NCBI RefSeq assembly: GCF_018531465.1
Contig: NZ_JAHDTF010000044.1
Location: 1 to 64,000, forward strand
Reading direction: 5' to 3'
Length of the DNA: 64,000 nt
Source of the DNA: Sphaerisporangium fuscum
GTDB taxonomy: Bacteria; Actinomycetota; Actinomycetes; Streptosporangiales; Streptosporangiaceae
The position numbers and the translations under genes were made by a program. A model generated the notes under the pieces. The model saw only the letters and a list, made by a program, of their open reading frames with translations. It was not told the origin of the DNA and did no database searches. Shown here piece by piece: positions 47,970-56,619 of this stretch; position 1 is the first letter of the stretch, and the number at the start of each line of letters is the position of its first letter.

Positions 47970-49955
47970 CTAGAAGAACGCGAACCACCACACCACGAAG
48001 GCCACGGCCACCAGCGCGGCGACGGCGGCGCGCGGGCGCGAAGGGCCGCGGACGAGCAGCACCACGTCGAGCAACGCCGAGAGCACGGCCAGCGTGCCGT
48101 ACCACGTCAGCGACGACGGCACCCCGACCGCGAGCACGGTCGGGTTCGACGTCGCCACGCCGTACACCACCGCCACGGCGAGCAGGGTGAAGACCACTCC
48201 GGTGACCCCCGCCACGGTGGTCAGGGCGACCGCCGAGGAGACCGTCCTGCTGCCGGGGCGCCGCACCAGCGCCGTCGTCCCGGCCGCCAGCTGAACGGCC
48301 GCCACCAGGAAGAACAGGGCGAACGGCACGAGCAGCCACCAGGCGCCCGTGCTCACCCGGTAGACGGCCGAGGTGAGGTGCAACTCCCCCGGCCCGGCGA
48401 TCTCGTAGGCGGCCTGGCGTGGATCGCACGGCGCGGCGGCCCCGGGATCGGCGACGAAGGCGGAGATCGTCTGACGGCCGCACCGGCTCGAGAGGAAGAC
48501 CGCGTGCCCGACCCCGGCGAACTCCACGAACCGGGCGCGGGGCAGCGCCTCGGCGGCGGCCCTGGCGGCCGACGGCGGGGTCGCCGGGTCGTACTGCCCG
48601 CCGAGGACGAGCACGGGCGCGGTCGTGCTCGGCGGGTCCGCCGGCCGCTCGCGCGGCGGCAGCCCCCAGGCGTCGCACACCGCCTGGTCGCCGGTCACGG
48701 TGAACAGCCTGGGATGGCCGCGGCCGGCGGCGAAGGAGTTGGCGGGGGCCTCGTCCTGGCACATCACGGCGTAGTACAGGCCGAACTCGTGGGACAGCAG
48801 CGCGCTCCCGGCCTGGTCGGCCAGCGCCTGCAGCAGGTCGTACCTTCCCGCGGCCACGCCGTCGACCAGCGCCGGCACGATCGGCAGGACGTCCACCTCG
48901 TGCATGGCCTCGGTCAGGACGGTCGCCACGTCGTCGCCGGTGAGGACCACCGTCAGCGGGCGGCCGGTGAGCGGGTCGGCGGTGCGGAGCCGGGCCGGCC
49001 GCCGGTTGAGGCGATCGACCATCGCGGCGAACCGGTCGGGCAGGCCCTTCCAGGTCCCGCCGAGCCGGGCCAGGGTGTCCTGCAGCTTGGCCACGGCGCC
49101 GTCGTACCAGCGGTCCTGGAAGGTCCAGAACGAGTCGAGGACGACCGAACGGGTGCCGCGCGGGTCGGCCGCCGCGGCGGTCAGCATCGTCCTGGTCGAG
49201 TAGCTCACCCCGAACAGGTTCCACTGGTCGTACCCGAGCGCCCGCCGCAGGTCGGCGACGTCGGCCGCGATCTCGGCCGTCACGTACCCGCGCAGGTCGA
49301 CGCCCTGCCGCGTGAGCCGGTCGCGGCAGGCGGTGGCGCCCTGCGCCATGCGGGCCCGCTCGCCGGGGTCGGCGGTCTGGCCGGGAAGGGTGAGGGTGTC
49401 GACGAGCGCGCGGGCGATCTCCGGGCAGTCGAGGCGCGGCTGCGACCAGCGGCTGCCGCGCTGCTCCAGCACGACGACGTCCCGGTCGCGGGCGAACGCC
49501 ATGTCGGCGAGGTAGCCGACGAGCTGGATGGAGGAGGAGGCGGGGCCGCCGCTGGTGTACACGACGGGGTCCGGTCGACGGTCGGCGTCCGTGGAGCGGT
49601 GGACGGCGAAGCCGACGCGGATCTGCCGGCTCCCGGGGACGTTCCTGCGTTCGGGCACCACCAGGAAGCCGCAGCGGGTGCCGCCGGGCACCGGGACCGG
49701 GCACGGATGGTCCTCCAGCCTCGGCACGGATTCCGCGCGGACGCCGGTGGAGGCCGCCCCCGCCGCGGTGGCCGGCGTGGAGGCGCCGGCGGTCAGCACG
49801 AGGGCACCGGGCCCGGCCGCCGCCGCCCGGCCGCTCGTGAGCGGCAACGGAACGACCAGGAGCAGGGCCAGGATGGGGACGAGCGCCCAGAAAGGTCGCG
49901 GGCGACCGGTGCGCCCTGCTGTACGACGCACGGCCTCGTGGCCGCAGGAGGACAT
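47970..49955 (-). CDS. Exported/membrane alpha/beta hydrolase (S33 tripeptidyl-peptidase-like)
   Basis: 661 residues from the ATG at 49955; a GTG one codon upstream is nearer the GAGGGA site and may be used. N-terminal export segment ~20-42 (PFWALVPILALLLVVPLPLT), then an alpha/beta-hydrolase domain with nucleophile GVSYSTR, acid LGGQYDPATPP and His VGHAVFLSS, and paired cysteines as in secreted tripeptidyl aminopeptidases. After residue ~530 come four to five transmembrane helices (WWLLVPFALFFLVAAVQLAA onward), so the catalytic domain is displayed outside and tethered by a C-terminal membrane bundle. The bundle is not usual for this family. Confidence 0.82.
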   Translation of the reverse strand: MSSCGHEAVRRTAGRTGRPRPFWALVPILALLLVVPLPLTSGRAAAAGPGALVLTAGASTPATAAGAASTGVRAESVPRLEDHPCPVPVPGGTRCGFLVVPERRNVPGSRQIRVGFAVHRSTDADRRPDPVVYTSGGPASSSIQLVGYLADMAFARDRDVVVLEQRGSRWSQPRLDCPEIARALVDTLTLPGQTADPGERARMAQGATACRDRLTRQGVDLRGYVTAEIAADVADLRRALGYDQWNLFGVSYSTRTMLTAAAADPRGTRSVVLDSFWTFQDRWYDGAVAKLQDTLARLGGTWKGLPDRFAAMVDRLNRRPARLRTADPLTGRPLTVVLTGDDVATVLTEAMHEVDVLPIVPALVDGVAAGRYDLLQALADQAGSALLSHEFGLYYAVMCQDEAPANSFAAGRGHPRLFTVTGDQAVCDAWGLPPRERPADPPSTTAPVLVLGGQYDPATPPSAARAAAEALPRARFVEFAGVGHAVFLSSRCGRQTISAFVADPGAAAPCDPRQAAYEIAGPGELHLTSAVYRVSTGAWWLLVPFALFFLVAAVQLAAGTTALVRRPGSRTVSSAVALTTVAGVTGVVFTLLAVAVVYGVATSNPTVLAVGVPSSLTWYGTLAVLSALLDVVLLVRGPSRPRAAVAALVAVAFVVWWFAFF

Positions 49956-50152
49956 CACCTGATCGGCTCCCTCCGACGACGGTTCCGGCTCGCCTCCCCG
50001 AGAGTAACCGCCGATCGCACGGCCGGGCGGAACCGAGACTGATCGGTGATCAAGGCTGTGGTTTTCCGCAATCGAACGGCTGCGGCGTACCCCCGGAAAC
50101 CGGACGGTGATCCTCATGCCCGACATATCATCTGATCAATAGCGTTATCAGC

Positions 50153-50791
50153 ATGGAAACCACGACCGTCGATGGAGTCGCCGGATGGGCGATCGGCCTC
50201 ATGGAACAGCTCGGAGCCCCCGGCGCGGGCCTCGCCATCGCGCTGGAGAACCTCTTCCCCCCGCTGCCGAGCGAGGTGATCCTTCCGCTGGCCGGTTTCA
50301 CCGCGAGCAGGGGTGACATGAGCCTGCTGGACGCGCTGCTGTGGACCACGCTCGGGTCGGTGATCGGCGCGCTCGCCCTGTACGCCGTCGGGGCGCTGCT
50401 CGGACGGGAGCGCACCCTGGCGATCGCCGCCCGGCTGCCGCTCGTCAAGGTGTCCGACATCGAGAAGACCGAGGCCTGGTTCGCCCGCCATGGCCGCAAG
50501 ACGGTGTTCTTCGGGCGGATGATCCCGATCTTCCGCAGTCTCATCTCGGTCCCGGCGGGCGTCGAGCGCATGCCGCTGCTCTCCTTCCTCGCCCTGACGG
50601 GCCTCGGCAGCCTGATCTGGAACACGGTGTTCGTGCTCGCCGGGCACCAGCTGGGCGAGAACTGGTCGCTGGTGGAGACCTACGCCGGGATCCTGTCCAA
50701 GGTCGTGCTCGGAGCCGTCGTCCTCGCCGTCGTCACCTTCGTCGCCGTACGGCTGGCCGACCGCCGCAAGGGCAGGCATGCCGGCCGGTGA
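50153..50791 (+). CDS. DedA family membrane protein
   Basis: 212 residues. DedA/SNARE-associated signature: LENLFPPLPSEVILPLAGF with the conserved acidic-Pro-Pro-x-P-S-E re-entrant loop, and FFGRMIPIFRSLISVPAGVERM with the conserved Arg/Pro pair. About four helices plus a basic C-terminus. DedA proteins are implicated in undecaprenyl-phosphate or phospholipid flipping and membrane proton balance. It overlaps the sensor kinase start by 14 bp, so it belongs to a DedA-kinase-regulator operon and its function may be linked to envelope-stress sensing. Confidence 0.9.
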   Translation: METTTVDGVAGWAIGLMEQLGAPGAGLAIALENLFPPLPSEVILPLAGFTASRGDMSLLDALLWTTLGSVIGALALYAVGALLGRERTLAIAARLPLVKVSDIEKTEAWFARHGRKTVFFGRMIPIFRSLISVPAGVERMPLLSFLALTGLGSLIWNTVFVLAGHQLGENWSLVETYAGILSKVVLGAVVLAVVTFVAVRLADRRKGRHAGR

Positions 50792-52031
50792 GAGCCGCGG
50801 CGCGGTGATCGCCCGTCCCGAGCCGACCCGCCCGCTGGAGGCGGGCACCGGACCGGCCGGCCGCGCCGGAGCGATCGGCCGCGCCGCGCTCGTGCCGGTC
50901 GCGCTGCTGGCCGGGACGGCGACGGCGCTGCTGCAGCTCGCGTTCCTGCTGGTGGCCGCGGTGGTCGTGCTCGCCTGCCTGGCGAGCGTGCGCGCGCGGC
51001 GCCGCACGGCGTCCCTCATCCTCGCGGTGACCGGGCGGCTGACCGCGCTGGAGCTGCGGCGCCTGCGCCTGACGGCCGGCGAAGAGGATCCCGTGCCCGG
51101 CACGCAGGCCCGGTACGACGGGCGGCGCTCGCTGTCGTACGTCATGGCGCGCTGGCCGGTGGGGATCCTCGGCGGCGCGGTGCTCCTGCTGTTCGCCTTC
51201 GGGCTCTCCACGGCCGTCCGGGCCGCCTGGAGCTGGCTGAACGGCGGGAACGTCGACGGCATGCCGCCCACGACGCCGATCCTGCTGTACCTCGGCGTCG
51301 CCGGGCTCGTGCTGCTGTTCCTCGTCGTCTCCGGAATGGCAGGGGTCGTGGCCCTGGAGCGGGCACTGGCCCGGCGCATGCTCGGCCCGAGCCCCACCGA
51401 ACTGCTGGAGCGCAGGATCGCCGAGCTGGCCGAGAGCCGCGCCGGGATCGTCGCGGCCGTCGACCAGGAACGGCGGCGCATCGAACGCGACCTGCACGAC
51501 GGGCTCCAGCAGCGGCTGGTGGCGCTGGGCATGCTGATCGGCAGGGCCCGCCGGGGCCGCTCGCCGGAACTCCTGGACACCCTGCTCCTGCAGGCCCACC
51601 AGGAGGCGCGCGACGCCCTCGCCGACCTGCGGGAGGTCGCCTGGCGGGTGTACCCGACGGGGCTCGACACCCTCGGCCTGCGGGAGGCCCTCGCCACGGT
51701 GGCCGAGCGGTCGGCCCTGCCCGTGCGGATCCACTACGACCTGGCCGAGCGGCCCGAGCCCACGGTGGAGACCGCCGCGTACTTCGTGGTGTGCGAGGCG
51801 GTCACCAACGCCGCCAAGCACGCGGACGCGCACCTGGTCACCGTCCACCTCGCCCGGCACGGCACAATGATCGTCGTGCGGGTGGAGGACGACGGGCGCG
51901 GCGGCGCCGATCCGGAGGGGACCGGCCTGTCGGGGCTCGCCCGCCGGGTGGCGGCGCTGGACGGCCGATTCCGCCTCGACAGCCCGCCCGGAGGTCCCAC
52001 CGTCGTCACCGCGGAGCTGCCATGCGCGTGA
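50778..52031 (+). CDS. NarL-type sensor histidine kinase
   Basis: 417 residues, ATG inside the 3' end of the DedA gene. Two hydrophobic pairs: residues ~30-68 (ALVPVALLAGTATALLQLAF onward) and ~125-195. Phosphoacceptor helix RRRIERDLHDGLQQRLVALG (HisKA_3), then HATPase with N box CEAVTNAAKHADA and G box DDGRGGADPEGTGL. The stop overlaps the response-regulator start by 10 bp, so kinase and regulator are translationally coupled and almost certainly cognate. Confidence 0.93.
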   Translation: MPAGESRGAVIARPEPTRPLEAGTGPAGRAGAIGRAALVPVALLAGTATALLQLAFLLVAAVVVLACLASVRARRRTASLILAVTGRLTALELRRLRLTAGEEDPVPGTQARYDGRRSLSYVMARWPVGILGGAVLLLFAFGLSTAVRAAWSWLNGGNVDGMPPTTPILLYLGVAGLVLLFLVVSGMAGVVALERALARRMLGPSPTELLERRIAELAESRAGIVAAVDQERRRIERDLHDGLQQRLVALGMLIGRARRGRSPELLDTLLLQAHQEARDALADLREVAWRVYPTGLDTLGLREALATVAERSALPVRIHYDLAERPEPTVETAAYFVVCEAVTNAAKHADAHLVTVHLARHGTMIVVRVEDDGRGGADPEGTGLSGLARRVAALDGRFRLDSPPGGPTVVTAELPCA

Positions 52032-52666
52032 TCATCGCCGAGGACTCGACGCTGCTGCGCGAGGGACTGGTCCGGCTGCTGGTGGAGGAGGGGCACGAGG
52101 TCCCCGCGGCGGTCGGGGACGGCGACGCCCTGGTGGCGGCGGTCTCCGAGCACCGGCCCGACATCGTGGTCGCGGACGTGCGCATGCCGCCCGGCCACAC
52201 CGACGAGGGCCTGCGGGCGGCGATCGAGATCCGCCGCCGATGGCCGGGGACGCGGGTGCTCGTGCTCTCGCAGTACGTCGAGAAGCGGTACGCCACGGAG
52301 CTGATGAGCGGGGACGTCGAAGGGGTCGGGTACCTGCTCAAGGACCGGGTGGCCGAGGTGTCGGACTTCCTCTCCGCCCTGGAGAGGGTGGGGGCCGGCG
52401 GCGCGGCGTTCGATCCGGAGGTGGTGCGCCAGCTGCTCGCCCGCACCACCCACGCCGACCCGCTCGCCACCCTGACGCCGCGCGAGCGCGACGTGCTCGA
52501 CCACATGGCGCAGGGGTACACCAACGCCTCGATCGCCGCCCAGCTGCACGTGTCGCAGAGCGCCGTCGAGAAGCACGTCAACGCCATCTTCGACAAACTG
52601 CGCCTCTCCCACGTCACCGGCTACAGCCGCCGGGTCCTCGCCGTCCTCCGCTATCTGGGTTCCTGA
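52022..52666 (+). CDS. NarL/LuxR-type response regulator
   Basis: 214 residues. Receiver domain with acidic pocket E7-D8, phosphoacceptor D52 (VVADVRMPP) and conserved Lys in YLLKDRV. The C-terminal LuxR helix-turn-helix is LTPRERDVLDHMAQGYTNAS continuing to the SAVEKHV recognition helix. Partner of the overlapping kinase. The first candidate targets are its own DedA-kinase operon and the ThDP-enzyme gene 69 bp downstream. A weak 6-bp GTGCTC/GAGCAC dyad lies in that gap (52678-52703). Confidence 0.94.
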   Translation: MRVIIAEDSTLLREGLVRLLVEEGHEVPAAVGDGDALVAAVSEHRPDIVVADVRMPPGHTDEGLRAAIEIRRRWPGTRVLVLSQYVEKRYATELMSGDVEGVGYLLKDRVAEVSDFLSALERVGAGGAAFDPEVVRQLLARTTHADPLATLTPRERDVLDHMAQGYTNASIAAQLHVSQSAVEKHVNAIFDKLRLSHVTGYSRRVLAVLRYLGS

Positions 52667-52735
52667 CAGCGTGGAGGGTGCTCTTCTAGGCTCGCCGGAG
52701 CACGGTGAACACTCGTCATCCCAGGGAGATCCCGC

Positions 52736-54427
52736 ATGGACGACTTCCAGCCGGCGACCGCCGCCGAGCACCTGCTGTGGCTGCTCGCCGAGCACGGTGT
52801 CGAGCATCTCTTCCTCAACCCCGGCACCGACTCGGCCCCGCTCCAGGAGGCGATCGCCACGCTCGCCAAGGCCGGCGTGCCCGCGCCGAAGGTCGTCCTG
52901 TGCTCCTTCGAGTCGGTGGCGCTGGCCGCCGCGCACGGCTACTGGCAGGTGACCCGCCGCCCGCAGTGCGTCTTCGTCCACGTGGACGTGGGCACCCAGA
53001 ACCTCGGGGCCATGGTGCACAACGTGATGCGCGACGGCGCCGGGGTGATCGTGATCGCGGGCAGGACGCCGTACGCCGAGGAGCGCGACTCCCCCGGCGG
53101 GCGCTCCCACACGATCCAGTGGCAGCAGGACGTCCCCGACCAGGCGGGCATCATCCGCGGGTACGCCAAGTGGGTCATGGAGATCACGCGGCCCGGCGTG
53201 CTCGCGCGGGCCGTCGGCCGGGCGGTGCAGGTGGCGGCGGGCGGGCGGCCCGGCCTGGCGTACCTCATGGTCTCCCGCGACGTCCTGATGGACCCGCCCG
53301 CGCCCGAGCGCGGCCGCACGACCCGGTACGCCCTTCCGCGCCCGCCGGCGGCGGACCCCGAGACGGTGCGGTGGATCGCCGACCGGCTGGTGGAGGCGGA
53401 ACGGCCGTTGCTGATCACGGGCAAGGTCGGCCGCCGTCCGGAGGGCTTCCTCGCCGTCACCCGCCTGGCCGACATCGCCGGGGTCCGGGTCATCGACCTT
53501 CCCGAGACCGGCTGCCTCAACATCTCGACGTCCCACCCGATGAACGTGCTGACGGCGGCCGACGGGCAGCGGGCGGTCGAGGAGGCCGACCTGATCGTGG
53601 TCGTCGACGCCGACGTGCCGTGGATCCCGAAGTTCACCAGCCTCCGGGACGGCGCCACGGTCGTCCACATCGACGCGGACCCGCTCCAGGCCGGCATGCC
53701 CCTGCGGACGTTCCCGGCCGACGTGGCCGTCACCGCGGACGGCGCCACCGCCCTCGCTCAGATCGTCGCGCACCTGGAGGAGACCGGACGCACGACACCC
53801 CCCGCCGGACGGCCGCCGGCGTCCCGGGCCGCCGCCCCGGCGGTCCCGGGTCCGGACGATCCGATGAGCCCGCACGAGGTGCTCGCCGCGCTGAACGAGG
53901 TCCTGCGCGACGACGACCTCGTCGTGGAGGAGTCGGTGACCTCCGCCCGGACGCTCCACGAGGTCCTGCGCCGCACGCGCCCGGCGACGTTGTACGGCAC
54001 GGGCACCCCCGGCCTGGGCTGGGGGCTCGGCGGGGCCGTCGGAGTCAGCATGGCCTCGCCGGGACGGCGGGTGGTGACGGTGGTGGGCGACGGGTCGTTC
54101 ATGTTCGGGGTGCCGACGGCGGCGCTGTGCCTGGCCGCCGAGGCGAACGCGCCGATCATGGCGGTGGTGCTGAACAACGACGGTTACCGCGCCAGCAGGC
54201 TCCCCGTCTACGAGCTGTTCCCGGAGGGGCTCTCCGCCGCCCGCGGCGACGCCGAGGGGACGCGCTTCGGCTCGCCCCCCGACTTCGCGGCCGTGGCCCG
54301 CGCCTGCCACGCGCACGGCGAGATGGTCACCGGCCGCGCCGACCTGCTCGCCGCCCTGCGCCGCGGCCTTGCGGCGGTGGAGTCGGGCCGCTGCGCGGTG
54401 GTGGACGTCCGCATCGCGCGGGACTGA
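52736..54427 (+). CDS. Acetolactate synthase-like ThDP enzyme
   Basis: 563 residues, ATG behind AGGGAG. Three-domain thiamine-diphosphate enzyme: Pyr domain with the activating glutamate E59 (CSFESVALAAAHG), central domain (RPLLITGKVGRRPEG), a Pro/Ala linker (~345-375), and PP domain with the GDG-to-NN cofactor motif (GDGSFMFG ... VVLNNDGY). It lacks clear FAD-type determinants, and the order matches uncharacterised 'thiamine pyrophosphate-requiring' proteins. Decarboxylase, ligase or oxalyl-CoA-like chemistry cannot be chosen from sequence. It may be co-transcribed with the two-component genes. Confidence 0.87.
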   Translation: MDDFQPATAAEHLLWLLAEHGVEHLFLNPGTDSAPLQEAIATLAKAGVPAPKVVLCSFESVALAAAHGYWQVTRRPQCVFVHVDVGTQNLGAMVHNVMRDGAGVIVIAGRTPYAEERDSPGGRSHTIQWQQDVPDQAGIIRGYAKWVMEITRPGVLARAVGRAVQVAAGGRPGLAYLMVSRDVLMDPPAPERGRTTRYALPRPPAADPETVRWIADRLVEAERPLLITGKVGRRPEGFLAVTRLADIAGVRVIDLPETGCLNISTSHPMNVLTAADGQRAVEEADLIVVVDADVPWIPKFTSLRDGATVVHIDADPLQAGMPLRTFPADVAVTADGATALAQIVAHLEETGRTTPPAGRPPASRAAAPAVPGPDDPMSPHEVLAALNEVLRDDDLVVEESVTSARTLHEVLRRTRPATLYGTGTPGLGWGLGGAVGVSMASPGRRVVTVVGDGSFMFGVPTAALCLAAEANAPIMAVVLNNDGYRASRLPVYELFPEGLSAARGDAEGTRFGSPPDFAAVARACHAHGEMVTGRADLLAALRRGLAAVESGRCAVVDVRIARD

Positions 54428-54495
54428 CTCAGGCGCCGGTCCGCGCGGGCGACCGGCCCGCGCCCGGACGAGCGTGCGCCGCCGGGAAGAGGCGG

Positions 54496-54539
54496 CACGC
54501 CCGCTCCCCCGCCGCCCAGCTGGCGGGGGAACGGGCGTG
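54496..54539. terminator. Long bidirectional terminator
   Basis: 18-bp arms (54496-54513 and 54522-54539) with one mismatch and an 8-nt loop, between convergent stops of the ThDP-enzyme gene and the 173-residue protein gene. Confidence 0.85.
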
Positions 54540-54554
54540 GTCTGTGACGGGCGG

Positions 54555-55076
54555 CTATCCGGCGGACGCGCGCACGGGCCGCCGTACGTTCCCCTCCGCG
54601 CGGACGGCCTCACGCACGCCGTCCCGCTCGGGGGCGGCGGCCAGGGCCCGCAGGACCCGGTCGCGCCGGCGGAGCAGCTTGGCCGGGTTGATCGGCATGT
54701 CGACGACGCCGGCCGGCGTGATGCCGAGACCGATCATGTCCGGGAGCGGGATGGCCGCGATCTCCCGCGCCCAGCCGGTCACCCGGCTGCCCGCCGCCCC
54801 CTCCACCCCCCTGATCTCGAAGACCATGACCCCGGCGGGGCAGGAGAATTCACATCTCAGCCCTTCCGCGGTTTCCACCACCGGCACGGATTTCCGTGCC
54901 ATTGTTTCCCTCAGCGTCAGACCGGCCACCGCCACGATCTCCGCCGCCCTTTCCGGAGCGAGCGGGAAATCGGCGGTGACGCACTCCACCGCGATCCTCC
55001 CCCTGCGGGTCCTCCGGGTGGCGAAAACCCCGGAAAACAGCACGATCGCGAGGATGGCGACGGTCACACCTTCCAT
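54555..55076 (-). CDS. Hypothetical single-pass membrane protein
   Basis: 173 residues. The N-terminal helix VTVAILAIVLFSGVFATRR anchors it, followed by a positive stop-transfer, so most of the protein is probably cytoplasmic (inference from the positive-inside rule). The rest is alpha/beta-like with GLRCEFSCPAGVMVFEIRG and an Arg-rich C-terminus. No domain is recognised. It has an isolated promoter region of 272 bp upstream containing a perfect 15-bp palindrome. Confidence 0.6.
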   Translation of the reverse strand: MEGVTVAILAIVLFSGVFATRRTRRGRIAVECVTADFPLAPERAAEIVAVAGLTLRETMARKSVPVVETAEGLRCEFSCPAGVMVFEIRGVEGAAGSRVTGWAREIAAIPLPDMIGLGITPAGVVDMPINPAKLLRRRDRVLRALAAAPERDGVREAVRAEGNVRRPVRASAG

Positions 55077-55249
55077 AGCCGGCTCCTTGCCCGTGCTCGT
55101 ACGGACACGACTTCACACGGCCGTCACCGGTGCCCGCGGCCGGAAAGCCGCCGACCACCGACAAACCCCTCCCTATTGACATAAGGACGATATCCGGCCT
55201 GATCACCGGTAGCGCCTCCATCGGCGGCGGGTTTTCGGCGGGCGGAGGT

Positions 55250-55264
55250 CAGTACTTAGTACTG
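55250..55264. promoter_or_regulatory. Perfect palindrome CAGTACT-T-AGTACTG
   Basis: Seven-base arms around a single T, 174 bp upstream of the membrane-protein start and 85 bp downstream of the GAF-LuxR stop. Operator-like; no family can be named. The rest of 55077-55348 shows no gene. Confidence 0.5.
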
Positions 55265-55348
55265 GTCGCGCTCACTCCGTGAACTTCGGTGAACGGTCGG
55301 TGACCGTCCGATGAAGTGACACCTCACCCGCCCCGCCGTCGGCCGGGG

Positions 55349-56359
55349 TCAGTCGAAGAAATGCTCCAGCTTCGCGGCGATGCCCGACCGCTGCTCGACG
55401 CCGAGTTTCCGCAATATGCGCGAGACGTGCCCCTTGATGGTCGACTCGGTCACGAACACCCTGGCGGCGATCTCCTTGTTGGTCAGCCCCCCGCGCGCGA
55501 TGAGAAAGGCGATCTCCCGTTCCTTCGACGACAGCGAGTTGACGAGGTTCTCGGCGCGCACGGACGGCCGGGCGATGATGTCCATCGTCGCGGTCTGTCC
55601 CTCCTCGCACTGCTCCCGCAGCTCCCGGACCATACGGACCAGCTCCGGCCCACCGTCCGGGAGGGCCTCCTCGATCGCGCAGATCTTCGCGTGCAGGGCG
55701 GCGAGGACGGCGGAGACGTCCTGCACGACCTCGGAGATCGTCGGCTGGTCGGTCTCGGAGCCGCCGGCCGGTACCGCGAGCTCCTCGCGGTTGAGGGCGT
55801 CCTCGCGCTCCCGGGCGAGCACCGTGGCCACCGACCGCGCGGTCCACTCGAACGCCCTGACGTGCTCGTCGGTGTAGGAGTCGGGGCGGTAGGACTGGAT
55901 CGACGCCAGGCCGATCACCTCCCGCTCGCCCTCGTCGCGGGTCTCGAAGATCGGGATCGTGATGGCGTCCAGCGAGACCCGCCGCTCGTCGCCGAAGGCC
56001 ACACCGTGGTGCAGGAGCAGGCCGCCGTCGCAGGCGTAGGTGTAGGGACGCCGGTGCCTGAGGATCCACGCGGCCTGCCCCCTGGGGCCGTACGCGCAGA
56101 CCTCCGGAGGCACGTATCTCTTCACGGCGACGCTGTCGTCGTAGGTGTACGGGTAGACGATCTTTCGCCCTTCCCGGTAGAACCCGACGTAGAACGCGTC
56201 CACCGCGCAGATCGTGCTCAAGGCGAAGCGCCAGTAGTCGAAAAGGGCGTGATGGTTGCCCATCCGGGCACGGATCCCTCGATCGGCCTGACTCAACGCC
56301 GCGGCGACGTCCGGCGAGAACCCGGAGTTCGCACGAGGCACTGACACTCGCCCTCCCAT
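55349..56359 (-). CDS. GAF-domain LuxR-type transcriptional regulator
   Basis: 336 residues from the ATG at 56359; GTG codons at 56347 and 56341, closer to GGGAGGGCGA, are good alternatives. A GAF-like sensor occupies ~30-190 (YWRFALSTICAVDAFYVGFY, DAITIPIFETRDEGEREVIG), then a coiled-coil linker, then the LuxR helix-turn-helix (LSSKEREIAFLIARGGLTNK, STIKGHVSRIL). There is no receiver domain, so control is by ligand or partner binding to GAF and not phosphorylation. It is divergent from the XRE gene with a shared 260-bp region. Confidence 0.88.
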   Translation of the reverse strand: MGGRVSVPRANSGFSPDVAAALSQADRGIRARMGNHHALFDYWRFALSTICAVDAFYVGFYREGRKIVYPYTYDDSVAVKRYVPPEVCAYGPRGQAAWILRHRRPYTYACDGGLLLHHGVAFGDERRVSLDAITIPIFETRDEGEREVIGLASIQSYRPDSYTDEHVRAFEWTARSVATVLAREREDALNREELAVPAGGSETDQPTISEVVQDVSAVLAALHAKICAIEEALPDGGPELVRMVRELREQCEEGQTATMDIIARPSVRAENLVNSLSSKEREIAFLIARGGLTNKEIAARVFVTESTIKGHVSRILRKLGVEQRSGIAAKLEHFFD

Positions 56360-56533
56360 GACTGACCTCGACGTCCGAACGACTCGGTGCCCGGAAAACC
56401 CGGGCACGGCTTTGAGCCTTACCGATTCCCGCGCGTCTTGTCACTATTCAACCTGATTTGCTGCCATTAAGAGATCATTCGGTGCCCGCCCAGAATTTCG
56501 CCTGCCCGCCGTACCGGCCATCCGTTACCGTTG

Positions 56534-56549
56534 GTAGCCACACAGCTAC
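56534..56549. promoter_or_regulatory. Inverted repeat in LuxR/XRE divergent region
   Basis: GTAGC (56534-56538) and GCTAC (56545-56549) separated by 6 bp, in an AT-richer stretch 70 bp upstream of the XRE start. Candidate operator of the XRE regulator. The rest of the region (56360-56619) carries only the GAGGAG ribosome-binding site. Confidence 0.4.
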
Positions 56550-56619
56550 ACATAGCATTCGGCGTCGTGTAGAACGGCCGCCCCCGTAGCGGATCAACGG
56601 AAATCGGCGAGGAGCCCAA

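Noticed and set aside
51734..54613. Long minus-strand frame opposite the response regulator and ThDP enzyme
   Set aside because: No motifs; both plus-strand genes have intact family signatures and good ribosome-binding sites.
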